This document shows, piece after piece, positions 17,864-26,417 of a DNA stretch of 64,000 nt. The notes under the pieces are model-generated. The model was not told the origin of the DNA, ran no database searches, and saw only the letters and a program-made list of their open reading frames with translations. The DNA is taken from assembly GCA_030150045.1 (NCBI GenBank), contig JASLGM010000008.1, positions 1 through 64,000 of the forward strand. Direction: 5' to 3'. Positions within the stretch are counted from its first letter, which is position 1. Every line of letters starts with the position of its first letter. A program made the translations under genes and the position numbers. This DNA comes from Taishania sp. GTDB taxonomy: Bacteria > Bacteroidota > Bacteroidia > Flavobacteriales_D > Crocinitomicaceae.

Positions 17864-18424
17864 ATGAATTGGATAGGAAATGAATATTTTGGAGCGCATA
17901 TTCCCAATGATGTTTTGCTTTCGAAGTTAGAAGGAAGGCAGTTGAATAAACCGTCTAATTTTACGCTAAGGGAAAAGCAAGTACATTTATATAAGGTAGT
18001 GGAGGTGTGGAGTGCTTTTCTTGATTGTTCAATAGAACAAACGGAAGTTTTGTATGGTGTTGTTGCAAAAGCGACCTTGTGGTCTGAAAAAGCAAAAGCT
18101 GCTATTGAAGGTGAGGGTCCAGTTGTTGATTTACTTGTAGTTACTGATGTTTCGCATGAGGAAGTATTAGAACTTGTTCTTTTCAGTATGTTCTTTGAAA
18201 CAGAATTACTGTTTTGTATGTCTTTAGAGAAACATTGGATCTCGACTTTGTTAGCTACTCAGATGTGTATTTCTGGGTTGCATTTCATAACGAATGATAT
18301 GGATAGTGAAATTATAGGAGATATTTCAAAGGAATGGAAAGCCTTATCGCTGAATGAAAAAATTCAATTGTTTTTAGGTGATGGGGAAGGGGATAAAAAA
18401 GAGTCAACAGAGGTTGGTTATTGA
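17864..18424 (+). CDS. Hypothetical protein, third gene of deoC unit
   Basis: Unrecognised 186-residue soluble protein. The chosen ATG (MNWIGNEYFG) sits two bases after the previous stop; a longer frame would overlap that gene. It has a helical middle with a hydrophobic stretch (LELVLFSMFFETELLF) and an acidic, Gly-rich tail (GDGEGDKKESTE). Size, acidity and a similarly placed hydrophobic segment resemble the preceding protein, which could mean distant paralogy, but I see no alignable motif. It converges with, and overlaps by seven bases, a membrane-protein gene on the other strand. Confidence 0.65.
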   Translation: MNWIGNEYFGAHIPNDVLLSKLEGRQLNKPSNFTLREKQVHLYKVVEVWSAFLDCSIEQTEVLYGVVAKATLWSEKAKAAIEGEGPVVDLLVVTDVSHEEVLELVLFSMFFETELLFCMSLEKHWISTLLATQMCISGLHFITNDMDSEIIGDISKEWKALSLNEKIQLFLGDGEGDKKESTEVGY

Positions 18425-18798
18425 ACCTTTTTTCCAATGTAAATGCGTTTGAAAAAAACATTCCCTAGGTAGCAAGCAAAAACGAAAAGAATAAAGTTTG
18501 CTGCCGTATGATATGGGTAGCCTGCAATGAAGCGTGCTAATTCAATACTGAAAATCATAAAGATGCCCGTACAAAAACTAATTGTACGGGCATTGGTATG
18601 TAAAACGTCATAAATCAGTTGACGTCGTAGGATTACGTTTGTTGTGAACGTCGTTCCAATGTACAATCCCGAAGTAAACAGGGTGTAATCATTGATGCCC
18701 CAGAAATCAAATTCAACCATGTCATAACTGCGCAATGAACACAGTAAGATACAAACCCACCAAATTAGTGGTAGAGAGATGAATTTAAAGAGAAGCAC
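18418..18798 (-). CDS. Small hypothetical membrane protein
   Basis: Protein of 126 residues with about four hydrophobic segments (roughly 3-22, 38-55, 74-90, 98-115) and a basic C-terminal tail, so probably an inner-membrane protein. I do not recognise the family with confidence. It starts 25 bases downstream of gcvH on the same strand and may be co-transcribed with it; nothing else suggests a role in glycine cleavage. Confidence 0.65.
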   Translation of the reverse strand: MLLFKFISLPLIWWVCILLCSLRSYDMVEFDFWGINDYTLFTSGLYIGTTFTTNVILRRQLIYDVLHTNARTISFCTGIFMIFSIELARFIAGYPYHTAANFILFVFACYLGNVFFKRIYIGKKVQ

Positions 18799-18823
18799 GA
18801 TCGATCAACAATTAAGTCAACGA

Positions 18824-19201
18824 TTATCCAACTAAAGCTTCATATGCAGCAGCATCCATCAAAGAAGCAACTTCTGAAAGATCTGACATTTTCACTTTAA
18901 TCATCCATCCTTCTCCGTAAGCATCTGAGTTTACAGTTTCTGGACTTGACTCTAAATTAGTGTTGAATTCAATGATTTCTCCTGAAACAGGCATAAACAA
19001 ATCAGAAACTGTCTTAACAGCCTCTACAGATCCGAAAACTTCTTCAATACCTAAAGTTTCACCTTCTGTTTCAACTTCAACATAAACGATGTCTCCTAAC
19101 TCACTTTGTGCAAAGTCAGTAATACCAATTACGGCAACATCACCCTCGATACGAATCCATTCGTGATCTTTTGTGTACTTCAATTCTGCTGGAATATTCA
19201 T
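18824..19201 (-). CDS. gcvH: Glycine cleavage system H protein
   Basis: Lipoate-carrying shuttle protein of the glycine cleavage complex, passing the aminomethyl group from P to T protein and electrons to L protein. The lipoyl-attachment Lys63 is in the classic FGSVEAVKTVSDL context. The start MNIPAELKYTKDHEWI and the C-terminal GEGWMIKVKMSD are typical, and 125 residues is normal. gcvT and gcvP are not in the window. Confidence 0.96.
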   Translation of the reverse strand: MNIPAELKYTKDHEWIRIEGDVAVIGITDFAQSELGDIVYVEVETEGETLGIEEVFGSVEAVKTVSDLFMPVSGEIIEFNTNLESSPETVNSDAYGEGWMIKVKMSDLSEVASLMDAAAYEALVG

Positions 19202-19223
19202 TTTATTAGTTTTTTAGCTTTGG

Positions 19224-19231
19224 CAAATGTA
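19224..19231 (-). promoter_or_regulatory. Candidate -7 box for gcvH
   Basis: TACATTTG on the minus strand matches TAnnTTTG, 22 bases before the gcvH ATG. No TTG at the -33 position. Confidence 0.45.
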
Positions 19232-19293
19232 ATTTTTTTAATTTATAAAGGCTTAAAAACTCCTCATAATAAAGGTTTTTTTTACGAATTCGC

Positions 19294-19301
19294 TAACTTT
19301 G
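19294..19301 (+). promoter_or_regulatory. Candidate -7 box for prfB, near-leaderless
   Basis: TAACTTTG matches TAnnTTTG and ends only seven bases before the prfB ATG. If real, the mRNA would have almost no leader. Confidence 0.4.
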
Positions 19302-19308
19302 TTTCACA

Positions 19309-20391
19309 ATGGTAAATCAAGATCAATTTAAAGACCTTCAAGATCGCGTAAAAACGATTGAAGATTATTTGGAAATTCCTGTCAAAAGAATGCAACTTAA
19401 AGAAGAAGAGTTGCGCACACAAGATCCTGAGTTTTGGAATGACGCCAAAGCCGCAGAAGTGAAAATGAAAGAAATTCGTTCACTCAAATTTTGGGTGGGA
19501 AGTTTTGACAGCCTAAACGCATTACTTGGAGATTTAGAGGTAACCTTAGAATTCATTAAGGAAGGGATGGCGACCGAAGAAGAAGTGGATGCTGTTGCGG
19601 AACAGTTGAAAGAAGCTGTGGAAGGACTTGAGCTAAAGAAAATGCTTTCAAAAGAAGAAGATGCACTAAACGCTGTTCTTCAGATTACAGCTGGTGCTGG
19701 TGGGACAGAAGCATGTGACTGGGCTGAAATGTTATTCAGAATGTACAGCATGTGGGCTGAAAAAAACGGATATAAAACGGAAGTCCATAACTACCAAGAT
19801 GGAGATGTAGCTGGGATAAAAACGGTAACCATGGAGATTGAAGGTGACCACGCTTTCGGATATTTGAAAGGAGAAAATGGTATTCACCGATTGGTTCGTG
19901 TTTCTCCTTACAATTCTCAAGGGAAAAGAATGACATCTTTCGCATCTGTTTATGTTTATCCTTCCGTGGATGATACCATTCATATTGACATAAATCCTTC
20001 TGATATTACTTGGGATACCTTTCGATCTGGTGGTGCAGGTGGACAAAACGTAAATAAGGTGGAAACAGGAGTGCGTTTGAAACACGCCCCTTCTGGAATT
20101 GTTATTGAAAACACCGAAACCCGATCCCAATTAGGAAATAGAGAGAAAGCCATGCAGTTGTTACGCTCTCAGTTGTATGAAATCGAATTGAGAAAAAGAA
20201 TGGAGTCGAGAAATGAAATCGAAGCCAATAAAAAGAAAATTGAGTGGGGGTCACAAATCAGATCCTATGTTTTAGACGACAGACGCGTGAAAGATCACCG
20301 AACAGATTACACTGTTAACGATCCAGACAGGGTGTTGAATGGAGAACTTTTTCCATTTTTGAAAGCGTATTTAATGGAATTTGAAGGTTAA
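19309..20391 (+). CDS. prfB: Peptide chain release factor 2
   Basis: RF2, which reads UGA and UAA stop codons and triggers peptide release. The catalytic GGQ is in SGGAGGQNVNKVETGVRL, and the codon-reading tripeptide region is VRVSPYNSQGKRM, i.e. Ser-Pro-Tyr where E. coli has Ser-Pro-Phe. Unlike many RF2 genes it needs no programmed +1 frameshift: the site that would read TAT-CTT-TGA is TAT-TTG-GAA here, and the 360-residue frame is continuous. It overlaps the ArsC-like gene by one base (TAATG). Confidence 0.95.
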   Translation: MVNQDQFKDLQDRVKTIEDYLEIPVKRMQLKEEELRTQDPEFWNDAKAAEVKMKEIRSLKFWVGSFDSLNALLGDLEVTLEFIKEGMATEEEVDAVAEQLKEAVEGLELKKMLSKEEDALNAVLQITAGAGGTEACDWAEMLFRMYSMWAEKNGYKTEVHNYQDGDVAGIKTVTMEIEGDHAFGYLKGENGIHRLVRVSPYNSQGKRMTSFASVYVYPSVDDTIHIDINPSDITWDTFRSGGAGGQNVNKVETGVRLKHAPSGIVIENTETRSQLGNREKAMQLLRSQLYEIELRKRMESRNEIEANKKKIEWGSQIRSYVLDDRRVKDHRTDYTVNDPDRVLNGELFPFLKAYLMEFEG

Positions 20392-20738
20392 TGGAAGAAC
20401 TAATTATTTACCATAATGCAAGGTGCTCTAAAAGTAGAGAAGCCTTAACGTATCTTGAAGAACAGGAGCTTGGACTAGAAGTAATCAATTACTTACAAGA
20501 GCCTTTAAGCGAAAAAGAATTGAAATCTTTGTTAAAAGGATACGTTGGGCAGCTAAAAGAATTAATCCGAGTGAAAGATGCTGAGAAATTAGACGTAAAT
20601 TTACCAACAATCTTTGATGAAAATGAAGTGTTGACGCTTTTGCTTTCAACACCTCAAATCATGGAAAGACCAATAGTTGGGAAAAATGGCAAGTTTATTG
20701 TTGCACGCCCCTTAGACAAAGTGAATTTGATTTTATAA
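20391..20738 (+). CDS. arsC: ArsC/Spx-family arsenate reductase-like protein
   Basis: Thioredoxin-fold protein of the glutaredoxin-dependent ArsC family. Cys12 in HNARCSKSR is the reactive cysteine; ERPIVGKNGKFIVARP near the C-terminus supplies the cis-proline and substrate arginines. At 115 residues it is a standard length. It is translationally coupled to prfB, with no other arsenic genes nearby, so a general redox role is as likely as arsenate resistance; the symbol marks the family only. Confidence 0.85.
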   Translation: MEELIIYHNARCSKSREALTYLEEQELGLEVINYLQEPLSEKELKSLLKGYVGQLKELIRVKDAEKLDVNLPTIFDENEVLTLLLSTPQIMERPIVGKNGKFIVARPLDKVNLIL

Positions 20739-20766
20739 TTTTTAATAGTGAGTCGCTAGCGTAAAA

Positions 20767-22158
20767 ATGAGAACAAAATACATTGATTTAATTGATCAAA
20801 CGTTTGACTTCCCTCAAGATGAATTTAACTTGGTGGAAGATCGTTTGATGTTTCATGGAATTGATTTGATGAAATTGGCAACCGAATATGGAACGCCCCT
20901 AAAATTTAATTATTTACCACAAATCTCACATAATATACAAAGAGCTAAAGGATGGTTCCGTGAAGCAATGAACAACTTGGGGTACCAAGGGTCATATAAC
21001 TATTCGTATTGTACAAAAAGTTCTCACTTCGCCTTTGTATTAGATGAGGTGATGAAAAATGACGTCCACATTGAAACATCAAGTCAGTATGATGTGGATA
21101 TTGTAAATCATTTGTACGAAACAGGAAAATTAAAAGATGGACAATTCGTTATTTGTAACGGGTTTAAACCACCAAAATACATTGACAACATCGCTCGATT
21201 AATCGATAAAGATAAATTACGCGTGATTCCTGTTGTTGATAACACTCAAGAAGTACACGATTTATTAGCTAAAACAGAGAAAGATATTAATATCGGAATT
21301 CGAATTGCTTCCGAAGAAGAACCGAAATTTGAGTTCTACACCTCTCGTTTAGGGATCAGATACCGTGAAATAGTGCCTTTTTACAAAGCAATTCTTGAAG
21401 GAAATCCTAGAGTGAACGTAAAAATGTTGCATTTTTTTATCAATACTGGAATCAACGATAACTCCTATTATTGGAACGAATTGACAAAATGTTTACGTGT
21501 ATATTGTGAGCTTAAAAAGGTGTGCCCAAGCTTAGATTCTTTGAATATTGGAGGAGGATTCCCAATCAAAAAATCGTTAGCGTTTGATTACGATTACGCC
21601 TATATGGTACGAGAAATACTTACACAAGTAAAGAAAGTTTGCGCTGATCATAATATCGCTGAACCCAATATATTTACAGAGTTTGGATCATTTACAGTTG
21701 GAGAAAGTGGAGGCGCAATTTTTAGCGTTCTACATCAAAAACAACAAAATGACAGGGAGAAATGGAACATGATCGATTCTTCATTTATGACTAATCTACC
21801 TGATACTTGGGCGATTAACCAACGGTTTATCATGTTGCCACTCAACAGATGGAACGAAGATTATGAACGTGTTTTATTAGGAGGGTTAACATGCGATTCG
21901 GATGATTATTATAATTCAGAACAACATGCAAATGCCATCTATCTTCCACGATTTGATCGAAATGACCCGCTCTATATCGGGTTCTTCAATACAGGTGCCT
22001 ACCAAGAGACCATTGGAGGATTCGGAGGACTCAAACATTGTCTTATTCCAGAGCCTAGACACGTACTCATAAAAAGAGACGAAGAAGGGAAAATTACAAC
22101 AGAAATATTTAGTGAAGAACAGACCGCAGCAGACTTCTTAAAAATCCTCGGATTTTAA
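20767..22158 (+). CDS. Arginine decarboxylase-like PLP enzyme (fold III)
   Basis: PLP-dependent decarboxylase of the alanine-racemase fold, closest to the short (about 465-residue) arginine decarboxylases of Bacteroidota, which make agmatine for polyamine synthesis. The PLP lysine is in YNYSYCTKSSHF, the phosphate-binding GGGFP is in SLNIGGGFPIKK, and the product-site CDSDD follows LLGGLT. FTEFGSFTVGESGG is the usual E/G region. It lacks the extra domains of the E. coli-type SpeA. Agmatinase or agmatine deiminase genes do not follow directly. Ornithine or another basic amino acid as substrate is possible. Confidence 0.82.
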   Translation: MRTKYIDLIDQTFDFPQDEFNLVEDRLMFHGIDLMKLATEYGTPLKFNYLPQISHNIQRAKGWFREAMNNLGYQGSYNYSYCTKSSHFAFVLDEVMKNDVHIETSSQYDVDIVNHLYETGKLKDGQFVICNGFKPPKYIDNIARLIDKDKLRVIPVVDNTQEVHDLLAKTEKDINIGIRIASEEEPKFEFYTSRLGIRYREIVPFYKAILEGNPRVNVKMLHFFINTGINDNSYYWNELTKCLRVYCELKKVCPSLDSLNIGGGFPIKKSLAFDYDYAYMVREILTQVKKVCADHNIAEPNIFTEFGSFTVGESGGAIFSVLHQKQQNDREKWNMIDSSFMTNLPDTWAINQRFIMLPLNRWNEDYERVLLGGLTCDSDDYYNSEQHANAIYLPRFDRNDPLYIGFFNTGAYQETIGGFGGLKHCLIPEPRHVLIKRDEEGKITTEIFSEEQTAADFLKILGF

Positions 22159-22197
22159 TTATCTGTTAAAAGGGCTTTCCAAATTGAAAGTATTGAT

Positions 22198-22205
22198 TAT
22201 TTTTG
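22198..22205 (+). promoter_or_regulatory. Candidate -7 box
   Basis: TATTTTTG matches TAnnTTTG, 30 bases upstream of the next ATG. No clear -33 TTG at standard spacing. Confidence 0.4.
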
Positions 22206-22235
22206 CAAACTTGTCATTAAGACGCGCATTTCAAA

Positions 22236-22607
22236 ATGAAGCTTAAAACAATATATTTACGTACAGGCTCAACGCTAAATCCAATTATCTCCGAATGGGC
22301 GAATAATAATGGACTAGAGGCAGAGGAGGTTTCTCTTAGTGAGAACTATACAGATGGGATTAATGGTTTGATTATTCTAAACCAAAATGGAGATATCGAA
22401 AAAGAACTGATGGAGGCGCGTAACGCATTCGACGGAAAGTCTAAACCGGTACACCGAATCGATATCAATGGAACGCTAATGGTAGGAGTGTCAAACTTCG
22501 ACTTATGGTTGGAAAGAAACGGAGTCGCTAACGTCCTCATTCTTGGGCACGACGGACTTGTGGAGAATCCTAACCTTAATCGTTTCTTTGAAACAATTAA
22601 GTTATAA
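22236..22607 (+). CDS. Conserved-looking hypothetical protein
   Basis: Soluble 123-residue protein with alternating strands and helices (KLKTIYLRTGS, GLIILNQNGD, NGTLMVGVSNFDLWLE, VANVLILGHDGL), suggesting a small alpha/beta Rossmann-like or flavodoxin-like fold. I do not recognise the family and no catalytic motif stands out. It has its own promoter-like box and is followed after 53 bases by a DUF6089 gene on the same strand. Confidence 0.7.
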   Translation: MKLKTIYLRTGSTLNPIISEWANNNGLEAEEVSLSENYTDGINGLIILNQNGDIEKELMEARNAFDGKSKPVHRIDINGTLMVGVSNFDLWLERNGVANVLILGHDGLVENPNLNRFFETIKL

Positions 22608-22660
22608 TACTTTTCCCATTTGAATTTTCAATATTTCAGAAAATTCAGCGTTAAGGAACT

Positions 22661-23491
22661 ATGATCGCAGTGAATCGAATAGTATTAGTAATAGCCAGTA
22701 TAGTGTTTTCACTTACTGGCTATTCTCAATTTCATACATTTGCTTCTCGTTCCGAACTCGGCTTTCTTGCCGGAGGATCCTATTACATTGGAGACCTCAA
22801 TAGATACAAGCATTTCAAAGGAACTGGACCTTCTGCTGGATTAATATATCGGTATAACTTTAATACTCGGCTTGCCCTTCGCGCAACCTTTGCATACGGA
22901 CGTGTAGAAGGAAATGACAGCTGGAGTAAAGATCCTGTAGCAAACAACAGAAACCTCAACTTCAGATCTAACATCTTCGAATTGGCAACTGGTGTCGAAT
23001 TTCATTACGTTTCCTTTCAACTCGGATCAAAAAGACACATCGCAACCGGATATTTGTTCGGTGGTTTGGCACTCTTTCACATGAATCCTAAAGGGAATAA
23101 CGACGGAGAATGGGTCGAATTACGCCCCTTACAAACCGAAGGCCGTGGAACACCACTTAACGATAAGAAAAATTATTCCAAATTTCAACTCGGAATCCCT
23201 CTTGGACTCGGATTTAAAGTCGCACTTGGAAAGCGAGCAACGTTCAATATTGAATACGGATTGCGCAAAACCTTTACTGATTACCTCGACGATGTCGGTT
23301 CAGGGACGTATGTAGATCCCGTAGAATTAGCCGCAATCAACGGATCGTTAGCCGCACAAATGTCCAACCGAAGTATTGATCAAGATCGATATGGTGTGCG
23401 TGGAAACGGCAAAACAAAAGACTGGTACTTCATGTTCGGCGCAGGTTTTACCTTCCGACTTGGTGACCCCGCAAAATGCATGTATAAATAG
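22661..23491 (+). CDS. DUF6089 family outer membrane beta-barrel protein
   Basis: Exported protein of 276 residues with a signal peptide (about 1-22, ending GYSQ) followed by the DUF6089 pattern: ELGFLAGGSYYIGDLNRYKHF, then alternating amphipathic strands and FGAGFTFRLGDP at the end. Predicted to be a small outer-membrane barrel; in Bacteroidota these proteins are often encoded near envelope-assembly genes, but their function is unknown. It ends 57 bases before an inverted pair of family A repeats. Confidence 0.85.
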   Translation: MIAVNRIVLVIASIVFSLTGYSQFHTFASRSELGFLAGGSYYIGDLNRYKHFKGTGPSAGLIYRYNFNTRLALRATFAYGRVEGNDSWSKDPVANNRNLNFRSNIFELATGVEFHYVSFQLGSKRHIATGYLFGGLALFHMNPKGNNDGEWVELRPLQTEGRGTPLNDKKNYSKFQLGIPLGLGFKVALGKRATFNIEYGLRKTFTDYLDDVGSGTYVDPVELAAINGSLAAQMSNRSIDQDRYGVRGNGKTKDWYFMFGAGFTFRLGDPAKCMYK

Positions 23492-23547
23492 TGCAATCAA
23501 GGGTTGACAAACCATTATTTTCTTTCAAAAAATTATTTTTTTTCTTT

Positions 23548-23688
23548 GGGCGTTCCCCATTTGCGCTTTTTCCCGTTGGGCTAAAACCCAAATTAGGGCG
23601 GGCTTTTGCTGCTAGTCCTCGTCCCTTTCCCCCAAGTCGACTTGAGGGAAGGAACTCCGGGCTATACGCTACAATCCCTAACGCGGGA
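23548..23688 (+). repeat. Family A intergenic repeat (long form)
   Basis: GGGCGTTCCCC at the start, GGGCTATACGCTACAATCCC and TAACGCGGG at the end. The first variable region is expanded and holds several small hairpins (GTTGGGCTAAAACCCAA, CCCCCAAGTCGACTTGAGGG). Confidence 0.8.
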
Positions 23689-23727
23689 TTTAATGTTCCA
23701 ATGTTGCACACCGTTTTGAAACTAGAT

Positions 23728-23830
23728 CTCGCGTTAGGGATAGCAATGGAAAGCTTTTTTGAGTATCAAAAAACTTGGAATGAATAGCCCGGCCCCGACC
23801 TCCCGATTTTTTAAGGGAGGGGAAACGCCC
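23728..23830 (-). repeat. Family A intergenic repeat
   Basis: CTCGCGTTAGGGATAGCAATGG, hairpin AAGCTTTTTTGAGTATCAAA, GAATAGCCCGGCCC, hairpin CCTCCCGATTTTTTAAGGGAGG, GAAACGCCC. It mirrors the copy 40 bases upstream. Confidence 0.85.
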
Positions 23831-23848
23831 AAAAAAACATTCGGACAT

Positions 23849-23876
23849 AAAAAAACCGGAAGATAAACTCCCGGTT
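23849..23876 (-). terminator. Terminator of manC
   Basis: Minus strand AACCGGGAG-TTTAT-CTTCCGGTT followed by TTTTTT, 24 bases after the manC stop. Confidence 0.75.
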
Positions 23877-23899
23877 CCCATTTGAAAACAATCTGTTTC

Positions 23900-24970
23900 C
23901 TATTTCTTATTGTCAATTTGAGCGACAAAATGTTTTAAATCTTGCTCTTCTTTTTGACTTAAAATCATCAATACATCCTCCGATTCAACAACAATACAAT
24001 CGTGGATTCCGTTAATTAACACGGTTTTCCCTGACTTAGAATCAATCAGGTTGTTGCTGGCATTAAACAAGTGTATGTTGTTGCCTATTAGCGCGTTATT
24101 GTTTGCGTCTTTATCGATGTGTTCTGCCAAAGATCCCCATGTTCCTAGATCGCTCCAATCAAAATCGGAAACGACAACTTTTACGTTGGATGCTTTCTCC
24201 AAAACGGCGTAGTCAATGGAAATATCCTTGGTTTTAGCAAAGGCGTCGTTGACAAATGCCTGTTCATTGGGAGTGTTGTAAGCCGTATTGTCTTTGCAAA
24301 ACAAGTCGTAAATATCCGTTTGGTGGTGCTTTAATGCTCCGATTACCGTTGCCGCTTTCCAGATAAAGATTCCCGAATTCCAAAAGAAATTTCCCGCTGC
24401 TAAAAAGCGTTCTGCCGTTCCGAAATCTGGTTTTTCGCGGAATTGCTGAACATGTGCAACTGATCCAGGAGTGCGCGTTACTTCATTGTCTATTTCGATG
24501 TATCCGTATCCTGTATGTGGTTTTGTAGGATGTATACCAATGGTTACAATGCTGTTGGTGTCGTGAGCATCTTTCAAGCCGATTTCCACAATTGCACGAA
24601 AACGGTCTTCGCGAAGAATCAAATGGTCTGACGGGCATACGATAAGATTTGCTTCGGGATTGATTGCTGCAATTTTTGCTGCTGCATACGCTATGCAAGG
24701 TGCAGTGTTTTTGCGTTCTGGTTCGGTTAATATTTGATTGTCTGTTAAAGCGGGTAATTGTTCTTTAACGATAGATGCATAATCAGTGTTGGTTAGGATG
24801 AAAATGTTGGCAGCATCGACCATCGGTAATAAGCGTTCGTAGGTCATTTGAATCAACGTTTTACCAGTTCCTAGAATATCTAGAAACTGCTTTGGTCTTT
24901 CAGGCGTTGAAAGTGGCCAAAAACGTGAGCCGATTCCTCCGGCCATAATGATTGCGTAATTGTTATTCAT
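23900..24970 (-). CDS. manC: Mannose-1-phosphate guanylyltransferase
   Basis: Nucleotidyltransferase making GDP-mannose from GTP and mannose-1-phosphate for glycan and polysaccharide synthesis. The N-terminal signature MAGGIGSRFWPLSTPERPKQFL is intact, as are CPSDHLI, EKPDFGTAERFL and the FDWSDLGTWGSL motif. At 356 residues it is the single-domain form without the phosphomannose isomerase fusion. It overlaps the upstream SprT-like gene by four bases (ATGA), so both come from one transcript. Confidence 0.95.
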   Translation of the reverse strand: MNNNYAIIMAGGIGSRFWPLSTPERPKQFLDILGTGKTLIQMTYERLLPMVDAANIFILTNTDYASIVKEQLPALTDNQILTEPERKNTAPCIAYAAAKIAAINPEANLIVCPSDHLILREDRFRAIVEIGLKDAHDTNSIVTIGIHPTKPHTGYGYIEIDNEVTRTPGSVAHVQQFREKPDFGTAERFLAAGNFFWNSGIFIWKAATVIGALKHHQTDIYDLFCKDNTAYNTPNEQAFVNDAFAKTKDISIDYAVLEKASNVKVVVSDFDWSDLGTWGSLAEHIDKDANNNALIGNNIHLFNASNNLIDSKSGKTVLINGIHDCIVVESEDVLMILSQKEEQDLKHFVAQIDNKK

Positions 24971-25590
24971 TCTTCAAAAATAAGCGTGACAATTGCTGTT
25001 CTGTGTACTAAAAATTGTCTGTTTGTGAGTAATTCCGTACAAAGATAGCGAGTTCGACGCAGTTCACCTTTAATAAAGGTACGGCCTGCAAGTACAAACT
25101 TAGTGTTTTTATTTACATGTTCAAGAAGTGTTTCGTTCTCATTTTGAAGATCATAATTGTTTAAAACTTTACTTAATTGAATATCAGTACAACTACTTGC
25201 TTTAACATTTATTAATGAATTGACCAAGGCCACTTCTATATCTTTCGGGAAAACGCCTTGATTTATGAGGGGTTTTAGTAAATTTCGGTAGTTATCTTGC
25301 CATGCTTTTCCATGCGGTTCATGACGCGGCCCAAGATCAAAGAAAGTTGCTGCATGAGCAAATTCGTGTACCGTTGTAATTAGAAAACTAAACGCATTTA
25401 AGTTCCCATTAATGGTGATTTGTGGTTTCGTCAATTCAGGGCTGTATCGGAAGTCTCCCAGTTTCGTTTTTCGGGGTTTCACAATTCTAAATTGCACAGG
25501 AAAGCGGTCCAAGAGTTCAATAATGTATGGAATTGACTTTTCGGGCAGGTATTTTTGCAAAATATCCTGTATTTTAGCTTTACTATTCAA
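24967..25590 (-). CDS. SprT-like zinc metalloprotease domain protein
   Basis: Soluble protein of 207 residues with the SprT/Spartan-type HExxH motif in TTVHEFAHAATFFDLGPRHE; the two histidines and glutamate form a predicted zinc site, and HEPHGKAWQDNYRNL supplies the third ligand region. The C-terminal half lacks a CxxC zinc ribbon and instead has RYLCTELLTNRQFLVH. Function in bacteria is not established; eukaryotic Spartan degrades DNA-protein crosslinks. It shares an ATGA overlap with manC. Confidence 0.82.
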   Translation of the reverse strand: MNSKAKIQDILQKYLPEKSIPYIIELLDRFPVQFRIVKPRKTKLGDFRYSPELTKPQITINGNLNAFSFLITTVHEFAHAATFFDLGPRHEPHGKAWQDNYRNLLKPLINQGVFPKDIEVALVNSLINVKASSCTDIQLSKVLNNYDLQNENETLLEHVNKNTKFVLAGRTFIKGELRRTRYLCTELLTNRQFLVHRTAIVTLIFEE

Positions 25591-25670
25591 CGAAGAAGAC
25601 TAATTTTGGAATGAATACTAAAATTAGATATATATTTTGGTAAACGTTCAAAAACGTTAAATTAATAAGT

Positions 25671-26417
25671 GTGATTATACATCTGTTTGAAGAAATAGGA
25701 AAATATTTCCAGATGCTTTGGATTACTTTTTCCAAGCCTGAGAAGTTTAGCGTCTTTTTTAGACGAATGATAGACGAAGTTTATACCATCGGAATGAGTT
25801 CTATTCCTATCGTTGCCATCATGTCTTTTTTTATGGGGTCGGTTGTTACCTTGCAAACGGGACACAACATGGACAGTCCATTACTTCCAGACTATACCTT
25901 AGGGTTTATTAGCCGTTCAAGTATTGTGTTGGAGTTCTCGCCAACTATTATGTCACTGATACTTGCAGGTAAAGTAGGTTCTCACATCGCTTCGGAGATT
26001 GGAACCATGCGTACAACTGAGCAAATTGATGCCCTAGAAATCATGGGAGTAAATTCCTTAACATATTTGGTGTTGCCTAAAGTAATTGGCGCCATGGTAT
26101 TCTTCCCTGTATTGATTATTATTTCTATTGGATTGGGCTTGTTAGGTGGCTGGTTTGCCGTTTTTGCAACTGGAATAGCCTCAACAGATTCTTACGTATT
26201 TGGTATTCGTGCTTTTTTTAATCCGTATGATTTATTTTATGCACTGACCAAATCGGTATTCTTTGCCTTCATTATTGTGACCGTTTCTTCCTATTATGGA
26301 TATTATACAAAAGGAGGTTCAATCGATGTTGGACGCTCGTCAACACAAGCAGTCGTGAGCAGTAGTATCGTGATTTTGATTGTCAATTTGTTACTCACTC
26401 AAATAATGCTTTTCTAA
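25671..26417 (+). CDS. mlaE: MlaE-family ABC transporter permease
   Basis: Inner-membrane permease of the MlaE family for phospholipid transport between inner and outer membranes. About five helices are visible; hallmarks are FFMGSVVTLQTG, LVLAGKVGS-like LILAGKVGSHIASEIGTMRT and TEQIDALEIMGVN. The start is GTG; no in-frame ATG precedes it. Its stop overlaps the MlaF start (TAATG). 248 residues is normal. Confidence 0.93.
   Translation: MIIHLFEEIGKYFQMLWITFSKPEKFSVFFRRMIDEVYTIGMSSIPIVAIMSFFMGSVVTLQTGHNMDSPLLPDYTLGFISRSSIVLEFSPTIMSLILAGKVGSHIASEIGTMRTTEQIDALEIMGVNSLTYLVLPKVIGAMVFFPVLIIISIGLGLLGGWFAVFATGIASTDSYVFGIRAFFNPYDLFYALTKSVFFAFIIVTVSSYYGYYTKGGSIDVGRSSTQAVVSSSIVILIVNLLLTQIMLF

Larger units (their letters stand above)
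23492..23899. other. Gap between convergent genes with inverted family A pair
   Basis: Two family A copies face each other between the DUF6089 gene and manC, followed by the manC terminator. No gene is seen. Confidence 0.65.

Noticed and set aside
20391..20738. Arsenic-resistance operon
   Set aside because: Only the ArsC-like gene is present, coupled to prfB; no arsR, arsB or acr3 in the window.
23548..23830. Open frames through the family A repeat pair
   Set aside because: They run across palindromic repeat DNA on both strands, have odd composition and no start context or homolog pattern.
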